From positions 620,001 through 684,000 of the forward strand of contig JAZKBK010000004.1 of assembly GCA_040388625.1 (NCBI GenBank): a DNA stretch of 64,000 nt, read 5' to 3'. Shown here in pieces: positions 17,152 to 26,750 of this stretch (position 1 is the first letter of the stretch; every line of letters begins with the position of its first letter). This stretch comes from Gemmatimonadota bacterium. GTDB lineage: Bacteria > Gemmatimonadota > Gemmatimonadetes > Gemmatimonadales > Gemmatimonadaceae. The position numbers and the translations under genes are program-made. The notes below the pieces were generated by a model. The model had not been told where the DNA came from. It made no database searches and saw only the letters and a list, made by a program, of their open reading frames with translations.

Positions 17152-18609
17152 ATGCTTCCTGTCACTGAACTGACGCCGCGCCGGGTGCGCCCGCTGATTG
17201 CGGCGCTCATGACTATCGCGATGATTGCCTGCGGCGGTGCATCGTCGGATGCGCCCGGACAGCTCGGCAATACTCAGCAGCCTTCGACCACGTCCGGCCC
17301 CGCACCATCGACGGTCATCACTGTGAACCCGTCGGTCAAGTACCAGGCGATGACTGGCTGGGAAGCGACTGCAGAAGGTGGGCAGAATGACGTCGCATCG
17401 TATCCCGCGTACCGCGCGCAGCTGCTCGATCTCGCCGTCAACACGCTCGGAATCAACCGGCTGCGCGTGGAGGTAAGGAGCGGCGCGGAGAACCCTGTAG
17501 ATACGTGGGCCGAGGAGCAGGCGGGGACGCTTTCCGCCGCGGATTGGCGCTGTCAGCGTTACGCGACGATAAACGACAATGCCGATCCGATGGTAATTAA
17601 CCCGGCCGGCTTTCACTTCTCGGAGCTCGACGCAACGATGAACCGTCTCGTGCTCCCGATGAAGGCGCTCGTGGAGGCACGCGGCGAGCATCTGTATCTG
17701 AACGTCGAGTACGTCGCGTTCGCGCGACAGTGCAGCAATACGCCATACGCCCACCTGAACAACCCGCCGGAATACGCCGAGTTCGTTCTTGCCGCTTACC
17801 AACACCTCCAGTCCACCTTCAATATCACGCCGGACTCGTGGGAAGTCATACTCGAGCCGGACAACACCGGCGGTTTGTGGGACGGCGGCATGATTGGCCG
17901 CGCGATTGTGGCAGCGGGTGACAGACTGAAGGCGGCCGGCTTCACACCGCACTTCGTCGCCCCGTCGACGATGAGCATGACCAGCGCATCATCGTACATC
18001 GATTCCATGATGGCGGTGCCGGGTGCGCAGCAGTACGTGAAGGAGCTGTCGTATCATCGATACGCCGGCGTTTCCGATGACGCCCTCGCCGCAATCGTGA
18101 CTCGCGCCAACAAGTATGGACTGCAGACATCCATGCTGGAGCACATCGGAAGCGATTACCAGGATCTATATACCGATCTGACCGCGGGCCAGAACAGTGC
18201 ATGGCAGCAATACACGCTGGGTTATCCCGGCTCCGACGGCGGTGGCGCGTACTTCGTCGAAGGAGGCGGAAACTCACCGACGGTAACGATGGGATCGCGC
18301 ACATCGTACCTCATGGAATATTTCCGGTATGTCAGGGCTGGTGCGGTGCGCGTGGGAACGAGCGGCGGGACCGATGCTGCTGCACCTGTGGCATTCGTCA
18401 ATACGAACGGCGGATTTGTCGTCGTCACCAAGACGACTGGAGCTGTGACGTTCCGCATCAACGGCCTGCCCGCGGGAACTTACGGCGTCTCATACACCAC
18501 GGCGACAGCTTCAGGCAGTCAGTTGCAAAGCGTCACAGTGACAACCGGCAATGGTGTGGACGTCACCATGCCGGCGGCCGGCGTGATTACGGTCTATCGT
18601 CAGTCGTAG
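17152..18609 (+). CDS. Glycoside-hydrolase-like lipoprotein (clan GH-A, GH30/GH39-like)
   Basis: 485 residues. A lipoprotein signal (LIAALMTIAMIACGGASSD) puts it at the cell envelope. The sequence after a Ser/Thr/Pro linker, YQAMTGWEATAEGG, resembles the start of GH30-type TIM barrels. Candidate catalytic residues are Glu235 in EVILEPDN (acid/base) and Glu330 in SMLEHIG (nucleophile), at barrel strands 4 and 7. A beta-sandwich-like C-terminal tail follows. It starts two bases after the GT2 stop, so it is in the same transcript and may trim the polymer made by the island. Its last 23 bases overlap the convergent gene. Confidence 0.65.
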   Translation: MLPVTELTPRRVRPLIAALMTIAMIACGGASSDAPGQLGNTQQPSTTSGPAPSTVITVNPSVKYQAMTGWEATAEGGQNDVASYPAYRAQLLDLAVNTLGINRLRVEVRSGAENPVDTWAEEQAGTLSAADWRCQRYATINDNADPMVINPAGFHFSELDATMNRLVLPMKALVEARGEHLYLNVEYVAFARQCSNTPYAHLNNPPEYAEFVLAAYQHLQSTFNITPDSWEVILEPDNTGGLWDGGMIGRAIVAAGDRLKAAGFTPHFVAPSTMSMTSASSYIDSMMAVPGAQQYVKELSYHRYAGVSDDALAAIVTRANKYGLQTSMLEHIGSDYQDLYTDLTAGQNSAWQQYTLGYPGSDGGGAYFVEGGGNSPTVTMGSRTSYLMEYFRYVRAGAVRVGTSGGTDAAAPVAFVNTNGGFVVVTKTTGAVTFRINGLPAGTYGVSYTTATASGSQLQSVTVTTGNGVDVTMPAAGVITVYRQS

Positions 18610-20131
18610 CTGTCGCGTGACGCAACGCACCGTGCTCGACCGGATGGCGTCGCCAGATCAACCAGATTGTGACGCCGAGCAGAACGAAGATCGGGAGAGG
18701 CGAAACACCGGTAGTCGCAAGAAACGGAGCATAACCGGCTGACGCAGTCTTGCTCAAGACCGTAAGGAATGGAAGCTCGAAGCCTCCGAGCAGGATGTGC
18801 ATCAATGAAGTCGGCACGTCCTCGCGCGCCATCGCCACGCTCCACGAGATGAGGAGCGTCGGCACGACGAGCAGATAGCGCAGCAGCGGCCCGCATCGAA
18901 GCAGCACAGGTACCAGCGCCACGAACAGCAACGGCGCCGCGGGCACCATGTATCGAACTCCCGTGTTCCACTGCAGGAATGCATACTGATTCGCGCTACT
19001 GAACAGCCAGAGCGCCGCGCATGCGACAAAAACGAGTGTCAGCTCGGCGCTGCTCACGATGCGCGTGCGACGCTGGACGAAAGGCGAGGCGAATGCAGCG
19101 ATGAGCATCGGACAGAATGCGAACAAGCCATACCGGAGATCGAACAGATTTCCCCAGAGCAGCGAAGCGGCCGGCAGAGAGATTCCATTCCAGCCGCGCC
19201 CGCTGTACTGCGTGGCGGCCATGTAACGCTGCGCGGGGAAGAACGGATTCCCGAACGCAGCCCACTGGTACCATAGCAGGAGCAGCACAGGACCCAGCGC
19301 GCCGGCGGCGAGCCATGCGGTATCTCTGACACCGGCAACGGCGCCTCCGCGCTGCCATCCTCGTGCGAGTGTCCAGAATCCAAACGCGACAATGAGCGCC
19401 GCGCCACTATAATCGCACAGGACCGCAAGACCCAGCATCGCACCGGCGCCTGCGAGCGCCCGATTACTCGGCGGCCACGCTGCCCCAGCGTCTTCGCCCG
19501 AATCGGCGCGCGCGCCCGCAAGCAGCACGAACGCAATCAGCGTACAGTGAGTTACGATCGCATTCTGGTTCAGGAATGCGGACCGAAAGAAGATCGGCGT
19601 ACCGAATGCGTAGAGAAGCGAAAACCATAATGCCCGACGTTCGTCTCCGAGTCGCGCTCGAAGAAACCAGAACAGGACTACTGCGGCGAGTGCACCGAGC
19701 GGCGCCATCAGACCCGCTTGCGTGATCGCGGCGGCGAGACCGAGCTTGACGTCGAGGCCACGCTCGCGTGAGGCATTGAGAAATTTCGTACGGTTCGGCC
19801 GCGGATCGTTGTATGCGGCAGCAGGCTTGGGACTTATCAGATCGGGGCGGGCACGGAAGAGCACGGCCAGCGCGGGCCGCGCAATGGCATAGGGGATCGC
19901 GCCGAGCATCGAGGCGCCAGGATTGTTGTTGATGTATGCTCCTCTCCCCGGAATCTGAAAGAGATCCGGGTGCAGGCCCATGTATTCATCCACACGCACC
20001 GACAGATGTTCGCCCAGAGTGATTGCCAGGTAGGTCTCCCGCACGACATTGGACGCGAAGTGCGTGACGTACACGAGAAACACAGTCAGAGCCAGTCGAG
20101 CAGCCGTGCTGAAGCGAGGCAATTTCCGCAT
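18587..20131 (-). CDS. Polytopic membrane glycosyltransferase-like protein (GT-C type)
   Basis: 514 residues from the ATG at 20131, which overlaps the upstream stop as TGATG. About ten or more hydrophobic segments are present. The first extracytoplasmic loop holds VDEYMGLHPDLFQIPGRG and a long soluble loop with NNNPGASMLGAIPYA, in the position of GT-C catalytic loops. The function is inferred from topology and context; a sugar or linkage cannot be named. The 3' end overlaps the convergent glycosidase gene by 23 bases, which is unusual for this window. Confidence 0.6.
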   Translation of the reverse strand: MRKLPRFSTAARLALTVFLVYVTHFASNVVRETYLAITLGEHLSVRVDEYMGLHPDLFQIPGRGAYINNNPGASMLGAIPYAIARPALAVLFRARPDLISPKPAAAYNDPRPNRTKFLNASRERGLDVKLGLAAAITQAGLMAPLGALAAVVLFWFLRARLGDERRALWFSLLYAFGTPIFFRSAFLNQNAIVTHCTLIAFVLLAGARADSGEDAGAAWPPSNRALAGAGAMLGLAVLCDYSGAALIVAFGFWTLARGWQRGGAVAGVRDTAWLAAGALGPVLLLLWYQWAAFGNPFFPAQRYMAATQYSGRGWNGISLPAASLLWGNLFDLRYGLFAFCPMLIAAFASPFVQRRTRIVSSAELTLVFVACAALWLFSSANQYAFLQWNTGVRYMVPAAPLLFVALVPVLLRCGPLLRYLLVVPTLLISWSVAMAREDVPTSLMHILLGGFELPFLTVLSKTASAGYAPFLATTGVSPLPIFVLLGVTIWLIWRRHPVEHGALRHATATTDDRP

Positions 20132-21594
20132 CAATCTTCCACCACGTGGCTCTCGAATTCATGACGATACTCGGCCCAGCGCCCGAGGTCGAAGCCATCC
20201 GGGCCGAGGCAATCGGCAGCCGCGTAGGCCATACGGAGCGCGTGATGGGTGTTGTCATGCGCAAAAAGGCCCTGGCGACCGAACGTCAGCATGTTCGGCT
20301 GTTCTGAAGCCCATCCATCCAGCGCGGAAAACGCGCGCTCGTAGCCCTGGCGATAGATCGGGTACGCGAAGCGCAGGCGCTTCACATATACAGAAGTTGG
20401 CGCTGCCGGCAGTGGAAGACCAGAACGCAGAAGATCCGCTGCAACGATCTCGCCGAGAGCGCTGTCGCTCATTTCCCAGTGTGCGTCGCCCAACGCACAT
20501 GGCAGCTCGGCGCACAGCGTCGTGGAGTTACGGGGTTCATCGAGCGCCGAATAGTTTTTTGGCTCCGACAATCGCGTGATCGTCACCGATCCCTCGGGAA
20601 AGTAATGCGCGTCGAATTCGGTGAACTGCGGCACCGGGAGGGTTAGATACACGAGCAACATCGCCCTGTACTGAATGTCACCGGACGCCGTGAGCGACGC
20701 AGCGTCCGGCTCCGGAGTAGTCATTCTGGCGAGCATCGTGATTGGAAGTGTGGACCAGAGGTAGTCGGCGTGTATCGCGTGTGTTTCGGATCCGCGCTCG
20801 ACATGCACCGACCATCCGTCTCCCTCCCGCTCGACGCCGACGACGCGCCATTCGAGCATGATTTTCGCGCCCGCCTTGCTCGCAGCGGCCGCAAACGCCT
20901 CGCTGATCTGCCCGAAGCCGCGCCTCGGGTAGAAGAATCGACCCGAGCCGGGCGGCTTGAATCCCGGTACCGCCGACAACAGCTTGCGCAGCAGTTTCTT
21001 GAACGAACCCGCAGAAACGCGGCGGCGCGCCTGGATTGCCGATAACTCTTCGGGCTCCGCACCCCAGATCTTCCGCGCATACGGGAAGTAGAAGTCGCGG
21101 CATATCGTCTCACCAAGGCTGGCCTGAAGTACAGACGCGAAACTTTCCTGGCTCTGTACATCGTCTGATTTGCGACGCCCGCGACGCGTCATGTCGCGCA
21201 AGGTTCCGAATGCGAAACCCGGATCCAGGCGCAGCAGCAGATCGAGCGGCTTTAGCGGGAAATGAATCCACCGGCCGCGCAACCGGATACGTCCATGTCG
21301 CGGCCGATCGAGCAGATCACCATCGAGCACCGTCTTGATGTCTTCCAGAATCGCGGGGTCGCACGCGGGATGCAGCCGATGGCTTCCGTAGTCGAGTCGC
21401 TGGCCTGCGTGGTCGAAACTGCCCGAGTTGCCGCCGACGGCGGAATTTGCTTCGATGAGTGTGACGCGCGCGCGGTCGAGTCGGCGTAACTGGAACGCCG
21501 CGCCCACTCCAGCCGGACCGCCGCCCAGCACGACGACGTGCGGAAGTTCATCCGCGGCATCAGTTGCGGCAACCGACTCAGCTGGTTGTGTCAT
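20131..21594 (-). CDS. FAD-dependent UDP-galactopyranose-mutase/protoporphyrinogen-oxidase-like protein
   Basis: 487 residues. The FAD-binding motif VVVLGGGPAGVGAAFQLRRL lies at about residues 20-39, followed by LIEANSAVGGNSGSF and a DYGSHRLHP motif like the GGHRF segment of the paralogue at 9428-10957. The C-terminal part has FGRQGLFAHDNTHHALRMAYA, the flavin-closing segment. It is a member of the amine-oxidase superfamily with UGM-like features; true UGM activity is not shown. The TGA at 20133-20131 overlaps the next ATG. It follows the LPG-synthase-like gene by 3 bases, so one transcript is likely. Confidence 0.75.
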   Translation of the reverse strand: MTQPAESVAATDAADELPHVVVLGGGPAGVGAAFQLRRLDRARVTLIEANSAVGGNSGSFDHAGQRLDYGSHRLHPACDPAILEDIKTVLDGDLLDRPRHGRIRLRGRWIHFPLKPLDLLLRLDPGFAFGTLRDMTRRGRRKSDDVQSQESFASVLQASLGETICRDFYFPYARKIWGAEPEELSAIQARRRVSAGSFKKLLRKLLSAVPGFKPPGSGRFFYPRRGFGQISEAFAAAASKAGAKIMLEWRVVGVEREGDGWSVHVERGSETHAIHADYLWSTLPITMLARMTTPEPDAASLTASGDIQYRAMLLVYLTLPVPQFTEFDAHYFPEGSVTITRLSEPKNYSALDEPRNSTTLCAELPCALGDAHWEMSDSALGEIVAADLLRSGLPLPAAPTSVYVKRLRFAYPIYRQGYERAFSALDGWASEQPNMLTFGRQGLFAHDNTHHALRMAYAAADCLGPDGFDLGRWAEYRHEFESHVVED

Positions 21595-21597
21595 GAA

Positions 21598-22575
21598 TCA
21601 CGCATGGTTGGCGTTGGGCTCCAGTTCTCCCGTCCTGCGTGTGCCGGTCACGTCCCGCCATCCGGTTCGGCCGCCGCTCAGGGCCCACCACACTGCTCCG
21701 CCGACCAATCCGCCAGATATCATCACGGATTGCCAGATGAGCGCAGCGACGATCCCGAGCGTCACCGGCACGCCAGCCGGCGCCAGCAGCGCGGCGAGGG
21801 TTGCGTCGCGCACAGCCAGCCCGCCAAGACTGATCGGGAGCAGACCCGCGATCTTTGCCAGCGGCCAGACGAAGAACCATACGGTGATGGAAACCGTTAT
21901 TCCGACTGAGCGACCGATCCATGCGTTGAGCAGCACGAAGCCGCTCTGCATCGTGAGCGATATCATCGCTGCCATGACTGCGGTTCCGGGCGAGCGGCTC
22001 ATGCGCCGCAATACCACCAGGCTGCGTCCCACCGGTCTGCGAATCTTCTTTGGCCATCGGCTGAGACGGCGGCGAAGCAGAAGCGGCACGCATGCGAGCA
22101 ACGCCATCGCAACGACCAGCAGGCCGACCGCTAGCAGCTCGCCCGCCCATCCCGGGAATGAATCCCGTGACAGTACTCCGCCGACGGCGATCAACAATCC
22201 TGTTGCGGCTATGTCGATCGCCCTGTCGGCAGCACTGCCGAAGAAAGCGGCTTCAATCCGGCCGGTCGCGCGGGCGGCGAGCGCGGCCCGAACTACATCG
22301 CCGCCAACGACCGTTGGTAGGCAGAGATTCGCAAACAGGCCGGCGGCGTAGCAACGAATCGCGTCGCGCGACTTCATGCGCGCGCGTCCTGCGTTCACCA
22401 GCATGCGCCATTTCGCGACACCAAGCCGGTGGCCGGCGAGAAAGCCGACCAGCACGAGTGCCCACGTGCTGAACGTGAGACGCGAGATCGCGGCTTGGAC
22501 CTCGTGCCACGGCAGGAAGTAGAATATCGCGGCGAGCAGTCCGATGCTCACTGCCGGTTTGAGCCAACGTTTCAT
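21598..22575 (-). CDS. Lysylphosphatidylglycerol-synthase-TM-like membrane protein (UPF0104)
   Basis: 325 residues starting MKRWLKPAVSIGLLAAIFYF, with about eight hydrophobic helices. LPTVVGGDVVRAAL and the later ISLGGLAVRDATLAALL are the conserved membrane motifs of the UPF0104/AglD2 family (N-terminal half of MprF-like proteins). Family members near glycosyltransferases are often suggested to take part in lipid-linked saccharide movement, but this is not proven. I chose the ATG at 22575 because it overlaps the upstream GT2 stop as ATGA; the open frame extends 150 residues further upstream but only as a shadow. Confidence 0.82.
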   Translation of the reverse strand: MKRWLKPAVSIGLLAAIFYFLPWHEVQAAISRLTFSTWALVLVGFLAGHRLGVAKWRMLVNAGRARMKSRDAIRCYAAGLFANLCLPTVVGGDVVRAALAARATGRIEAAFFGSAADRAIDIAATGLLIAVGGVLSRDSFPGWAGELLAVGLLVVAMALLACVPLLLRRRLSRWPKKIRRPVGRSLVVLRRMSRSPGTAVMAAMISLTMQSGFVLLNAWIGRSVGITVSITVWFFVWPLAKIAGLLPISLGGLAVRDATLAALLAPAGVPVTLGIVAALIWQSVMISGGLVGGAVWWALSGGRTGWRDVTGTRRTGELEPNANHA

Positions 22576-23537
22576 TTGCGGTTCGCCAGTCGCGCGGTCT
22601 GATCCGCCAGCATGCCCACGGACCAGATGATCAGCGCGGCGAGAAGCCCGAGCACGGTCGTCTCCGACATGTTGTCGCGAAATATGTCGTAGATCAACTT
22701 CGCGATCCCTATCACCGCCAGCACGGCTCCCAGCGGAATGAACACCTTCAGGGGATTGAAGAAGACGATCGTCCTGAGGATGAGAAGCGTGAAGTCGTAC
22801 GCGTGACGCGCACGGATCGTCGAGTTGCCCAGTCGCTTGTAATAGTCGATGGATATGTATTCCACCGTATGATCGTTGCAGATGGAGGCCAGCGTGATCG
22901 TCGTTGTGAATGAGAATCCCGGCGGCAGCAGATACTCGTAGCGCTCGACGAGGCTCTTGCGCATGAGCCTCAAGCCGGAATTGATATCGGGAATGTGCTG
23001 ACCGCTCAGGTAGCTCGCGAGCCAACGGAGGAACGCCTTGGCAGGCCGGCGAACCAACGGCACCTGGACGGTCTCGCCGGTCCGTGCACCGACCACCATG
23101 TCGTTGGCATCCGCACGAGCCAGCAGTTCGGGAATCGCCGCGACAGGATACGTGCCGTCCGCGTCGGTGATCAGCACCCAGTCGAAATACGCGCGCCTTA
23201 TCCCGTGCTTGAGCGAGGCGCCATAACCGCGATTGCGCGGATGCGACAGTACATGCGCTCCGGCAGCCGCGGCGCGCTGAGCTGTGTCGTCGCTGGAACC
23301 GTCATCCACCACGATGATCTCATAGTCCCACCCGGACGCGTCCATCACGCGGGCCACGTCTTCGATCTGCGCCGCAACGTGCGCGCCCTCGTTGAATGCT
23401 GGAATGACGATCGAAACTGCGTGGGAGAGAGAACGCTCGTCCGGCTCCAGCTCCCGCTCGATCAATCCGGCGGCGTGGAAACGAGCTACGAACCGTGGCT
23501 CTTGCAGACCCTGCAGGGGGTTCGGAGATGCACTCAT
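22572..23537 (-). CDS. Polyprenyl-phosphate sugar synthase-like GT2 (DPM/GtrB type)
   Basis: 321 residues. The soluble GT2 domain has VSIVIPAFNEGAHVAAQI, EIIVVDDGSSDDT and LITDADGTYP (DXD), then NSGLRLMRKS and two C-terminal membrane helices. This architecture is that of dolichyl/undecaprenyl-phosphate mannosyl- or glucosyltransferases, which charge a lipid phosphate with one sugar for GT-C enzymes. The start MSASPNPLQG at 23537 overlaps the preceding stop as ATGA. It fits with the five GT-C-like proteins encoded nearby as the producer of their donor (inference). Confidence 0.82.
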   Translation of the reverse strand: MSASPNPLQGLQEPRFVARFHAAGLIERELEPDERSLSHAVSIVIPAFNEGAHVAAQIEDVARVMDASGWDYEIIVVDDGSSDDTAQRAAAAGAHVLSHPRNRGYGASLKHGIRRAYFDWVLITDADGTYPVAAIPELLARADANDMVVGARTGETVQVPLVRRPAKAFLRWLASYLSGQHIPDINSGLRLMRKSLVERYEYLLPPGFSFTTTITLASICNDHTVEYISIDYYKRLGNSTIRARHAYDFTLLILRTIVFFNPLKVFIPLGAVLAVIGIAKLIYDIFRDNMSETTVLGLLAALIIWSVGMLADQTARLANRK

Positions 23538-25312
23538 CGGCTCACCATCACGTAAAGGTCTCCGCCTCCGACCGTGCCCGGAAAGCGTGCTACTGTACGA
23601 TACGAATCGGATAGACGCGTCCACAGGGACGGTTCACCAGTTTCGATGCGCACGGGAAACGTCAGGACCATCCAGGTCCGTGTACCTCGAGGCTCGACTT
23701 GCGCCAGGTCCGACGCCGACGTTACTGTCGTCCACGGAAGGTGATAATACCGGCCGTAAACGTAGCTGCTCATGTCGGTCACTGCGACGACATCGGCCGG
23801 CCCGCGGTGAGAGTCGACAAAGCTCCTCGCCGCCCCAAAATCCTGCTTCGGCAGCCATGCACGCGGAACCGTCATGAGGCTGGCAGCGGCAACAAGCAGT
23901 GCTCCACCAACAGACACCGGGACGGAAGCTCTGCCTGGCACTATAGCTTGGACCACGGCAAATCCTCCGCGTACAGCGATCAGGACGGCAAAGCCGGCAC
24001 TGAAAAAGAAGAACCGCGGCCAGAGATTGTGCGAAAGTACCATTACTGCGGCGCCTGTCACGACCGCCGGGAGCAACATCACCGTGGTAATCACCACGCT
24101 CCGCCGCCAGTAGCTCGCCACGCCCGCACCGATGATTACGAATACAACCGCCACCGCAGCCAGCCCACCCGGAATTCCACTGCTCAGAACTCGCAGCCCT
24201 TCGGTGAACATCCAGACAGGATCCTTCCAAACGGTGGCGGAGCCTGCATCCGGAGGAATCGTCAGCGTCGCGATGAATTGCGGCAGGACCAGCGCATACA
24301 AAAGCACAGAAAGCGTTCCGGCGAGCACCAGACCAGCGAGTGGCGCACGCCAGGCACGATTGCGAAGGTCATCGCGTAGAACGATCACGAGGCACAGCCA
24401 CACGAGCGCGTGAGTGGCTGTGACGAATACCGCCGTCACATGGATCATGTTGGCCAACGCCATGCTTACAGCGTATCCGGCAACATTGCGCCAGGTGTGA
24501 CGCAACGGGTCGCTCAGGAGCAACAGGAAGCAACCACTTCCGACGAGAGTGAAGAACAGCAACCCCGTATAGCCACGAGCGTTCTGAGAAAACCAGACGT
24601 GATGGTAGGAGACGGCGAGAATGGTCGCGGCGAGCAACGCCTCGCGCCGCGACGTCACCCGCTCGCCGAACCAGATCAGCGCGCCGAGGCTCGCGACGCC
24701 CAGACAGACCGCGGGAAGGCGGAGCGCCCACGCGCTGCCACCGAATAGAACGACTGAGATCCGCGCCAGAATCGAATAGAGCATATGTTGATTCTGGCTG
24801 TCGAACGTCGAAACGATGTGAATGAGGGGGAGCCTCACGTAGTCGACGTATGTCTGGATCTCGTCGAACCAGAGACCGCGGCCGAGCGACGGGATCCGGA
24901 GAGCGACGCCCACAGCGAGAATGCAAATGGCTGCGCAGGCCTCGGCGCGACTCCATGGCTTGGACGGCGGAACCGTCGCATCCGGTGCCAGACCCCGCCC
25001 CTCTGACGGCACGAGCCGCATGGACGGAATGAGCGCCAACAGCACGGCGTGAACGACCAGCGCGACCTTGAGGAGCACCATGCCCACGACAAGTTGCGCC
25101 ACGTGCTCGCCGGATGCTGCAGGACCGGCCAGCGCACCAGCGAACGAGTGCACGGGCAGCAGCACACCAATGATGAAGAGCGCAACCGCTATCTGGCGCG
25201 GCCACACGCGCAACCATCCCGTGCGATCGGACGAAGCGCGCATCATCGAGTCCCCATCAGCGGCACCCGAGCGGCCGACCGGTATCGTCGCATGCGTTTC
25301 ACTAGACGGCAA
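23534..25312 (-). CDS. Polytopic membrane glycosyltransferase (GT39/ArnT-like GT-C)
   Basis: 592 residues. After the second or third helix comes RIPSLGRGLWFDEIQTYVDYV, whose W-F-D-E core is the typical catalytic aspartate loop of GT39/ArnT/PMT-like enzymes. FDSQNQHMLYSILARISV then matches the conserved loop that follows. About ten helices precede a soluble C-terminal domain. It would use a polyprenyl-phosphate sugar on the outer face of the inner membrane. The start at 25312 overlaps the flippase stop by 11 bases. Acceptor and sugar unknown. Confidence 0.78.
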   Translation of the reverse strand: MPSSETHATIPVGRSGAADGDSMMRASSDRTGWLRVWPRQIAVALFIIGVLLPVHSFAGALAGPAASGEHVAQLVVGMVLLKVALVVHAVLLALIPSMRLVPSEGRGLAPDATVPPSKPWSRAEACAAICILAVGVALRIPSLGRGLWFDEIQTYVDYVRLPLIHIVSTFDSQNQHMLYSILARISVVLFGGSAWALRLPAVCLGVASLGALIWFGERVTSRREALLAATILAVSYHHVWFSQNARGYTGLLFFTLVGSGCFLLLLSDPLRHTWRNVAGYAVSMALANMIHVTAVFVTATHALVWLCLVIVLRDDLRNRAWRAPLAGLVLAGTLSVLLYALVLPQFIATLTIPPDAGSATVWKDPVWMFTEGLRVLSSGIPGGLAAVAVVFVIIGAGVASYWRRSVVITTVMLLPAVVTGAAVMVLSHNLWPRFFFFSAGFAVLIAVRGGFAVVQAIVPGRASVPVSVGGALLVAAASLMTVPRAWLPKQDFGAARSFVDSHRGPADVVAVTDMSSYVYGRYYHLPWTTVTSASDLAQVEPRGTRTWMVLTFPVRIETGEPSLWTRLSDSYRTVARFPGTVGGGDLYVMVSR

Positions 25313-26750
25313 GCACGGGTATCTGCCCAGCGCGGACTCTCACCGCACCTGTCAGGACGAGAGCCACCGCATAGGATGCGGCTCCCCACACCAGCGCCGT
25401 AACCAGAGTCTGCGGTTCGAGCACCAGCAGCACGGCGGTCATCGCCGATACGGCGATGACTGGGCGCCACAAGCGAGCCAGTACGATTCCTCCAATGCGC
25501 GCGCGCTTTGCCGCGTACATCGTAAGCGCCAGCCGCACGCTCTCACCCAGAATCGTCGCCACGGCTGCACCGGGGATTCCGAAGCGCGAGATGAGCACTA
25601 TATCGAGTATGGTGACAACCACGAGAGTGAGCGCGAATGCGCGCAAGACGTCAGCTTCACGACCGACCGACAGCAATCCCACGACAGCAACATTGCACAG
25701 GACCCCGGGAACCAGCGACCAGATCAGCAAGCGCAGCGCAGCTGCAGCCGGGACATACGTAGGACCGAGCACCAGTGCGACGATACCCGGGGCGACCACG
25801 GCTCCGCCAACGACTACAGGGATGAGAAACACGAACACGTGGGCAAGTGCCGTCTCGAAGAGTTTGCGATGCTCGCCAGTATCCGCACGACATGCACTCA
25901 GCACCGGAAGCAGACTGAGCCCGTACGCGATACCGACATTCAAGCAGAAGGCAACCACAGTATAGGCAGCGGCGTAGTATCCCACGCTCTCGGAGCCGCG
26001 GAAGAAACGCAGGAAGAGCAGATCGGAGTTGTACAGCGCGAGCCCGAACAGTGATGCTGCCATGAGGTGCCATCCCTGCCGCAGCAACGGAAGGGCTACT
26101 CGCAGATTGACCCGCGGCAACAGCACGATACCGCTCCGCGCCAGGATCACCAGCAGGATCACAGCGGTGAGGCCATCTCCGATGACCTGGGCAATTGGAA
26201 CCCGTTCCACATCCGCTGAACCGTGCACGGCGAAGAGCAGTACGCCAAGAGCGACACATTCTCCCACGACGCGTGCAGCCGCTACCCGGCGCGCATGCTC
26301 CAACCCGACGTGGACCCAGCTGGTACTGATCCCAACAGCGATTACAGCGGCACAGTACAGGGCGAGAACCTTTCCATCAGGACTGGGCAGGAAGACCAAG
26401 GACAGGGCTGCGGCTGTACCAGCGATGAGGATTGCGATCGCCGCCCTTACGGTGAGCAACGCAGGCACCATGCTCCCGAGCTGATCACGATGCGCCGCGA
26501 CTTCACGAACCCCGACGCCAAGATCGAAGCCGGCATCTGCGAGGCGCTGCAGATACAGAAGCACTGCGAGCGCAAACCCGATCACACCGTAACGCTCCGG
26601 GCCGAGCGTACGCGCAACATACAACATCCCGGCGAACGCTATGAGACGCGCCGTAACCTCGCCGGAACCGAGCGCGACGAATGCGCGTGCGACGCGCCCC
26701 GCGACCGGGGCAACGACGACGGGATTATCGGTTGTCAAGCTGGTTGCCAT
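25302..26750 (-). CDS. Polysaccharide flippase (MOP superfamily, Wzx-like)
   Basis: About 482 residues with 12-14 hydrophobic segments. The N-terminal segment (FAGMLYVARTLGPERYGVIGFALAVLLYLQRLADAG) is the classic start of polysaccharide-transport/oligosaccharide flippases. It would move lipid-linked repeat units across the inner membrane. I chose MATSLTTDN at 26750, which overlaps the upstream stop by 26 bases; a longer in-frame ATG at 26792 is less likely. It is the only transporter recognised in the island. Confidence 0.82.
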   Translation of the reverse strand: MATSLTTDNPVVVAPVAGRVARAFVALGSGEVTARLIAFAGMLYVARTLGPERYGVIGFALAVLLYLQRLADAGFDLGVGVREVAAHRDQLGSMVPALLTVRAAIAILIAGTAAALSLVFLPSPDGKVLALYCAAVIAVGISTSWVHVGLEHARRVAAARVVGECVALGVLLFAVHGSADVERVPIAQVIGDGLTAVILLVILARSGIVLLPRVNLRVALPLLRQGWHLMAASLFGLALYNSDLLFLRFFRGSESVGYYAAAYTVVAFCLNVGIAYGLSLLPVLSACRADTGEHRKLFETALAHVFVFLIPVVVGGAVVAPGIVALVLGPTYVPAAAALRLLIWSLVPGVLCNVAVVGLLSVGREADVLRAFALTLVVVTILDIVLISRFGIPGAAVATILGESVRLALTMYAAKRARIGGIVLARLWRPVIAVSAMTAVLLVLEPQTLVTALVWGAASYAVALVLTGAVRVRAGQIPVLAV

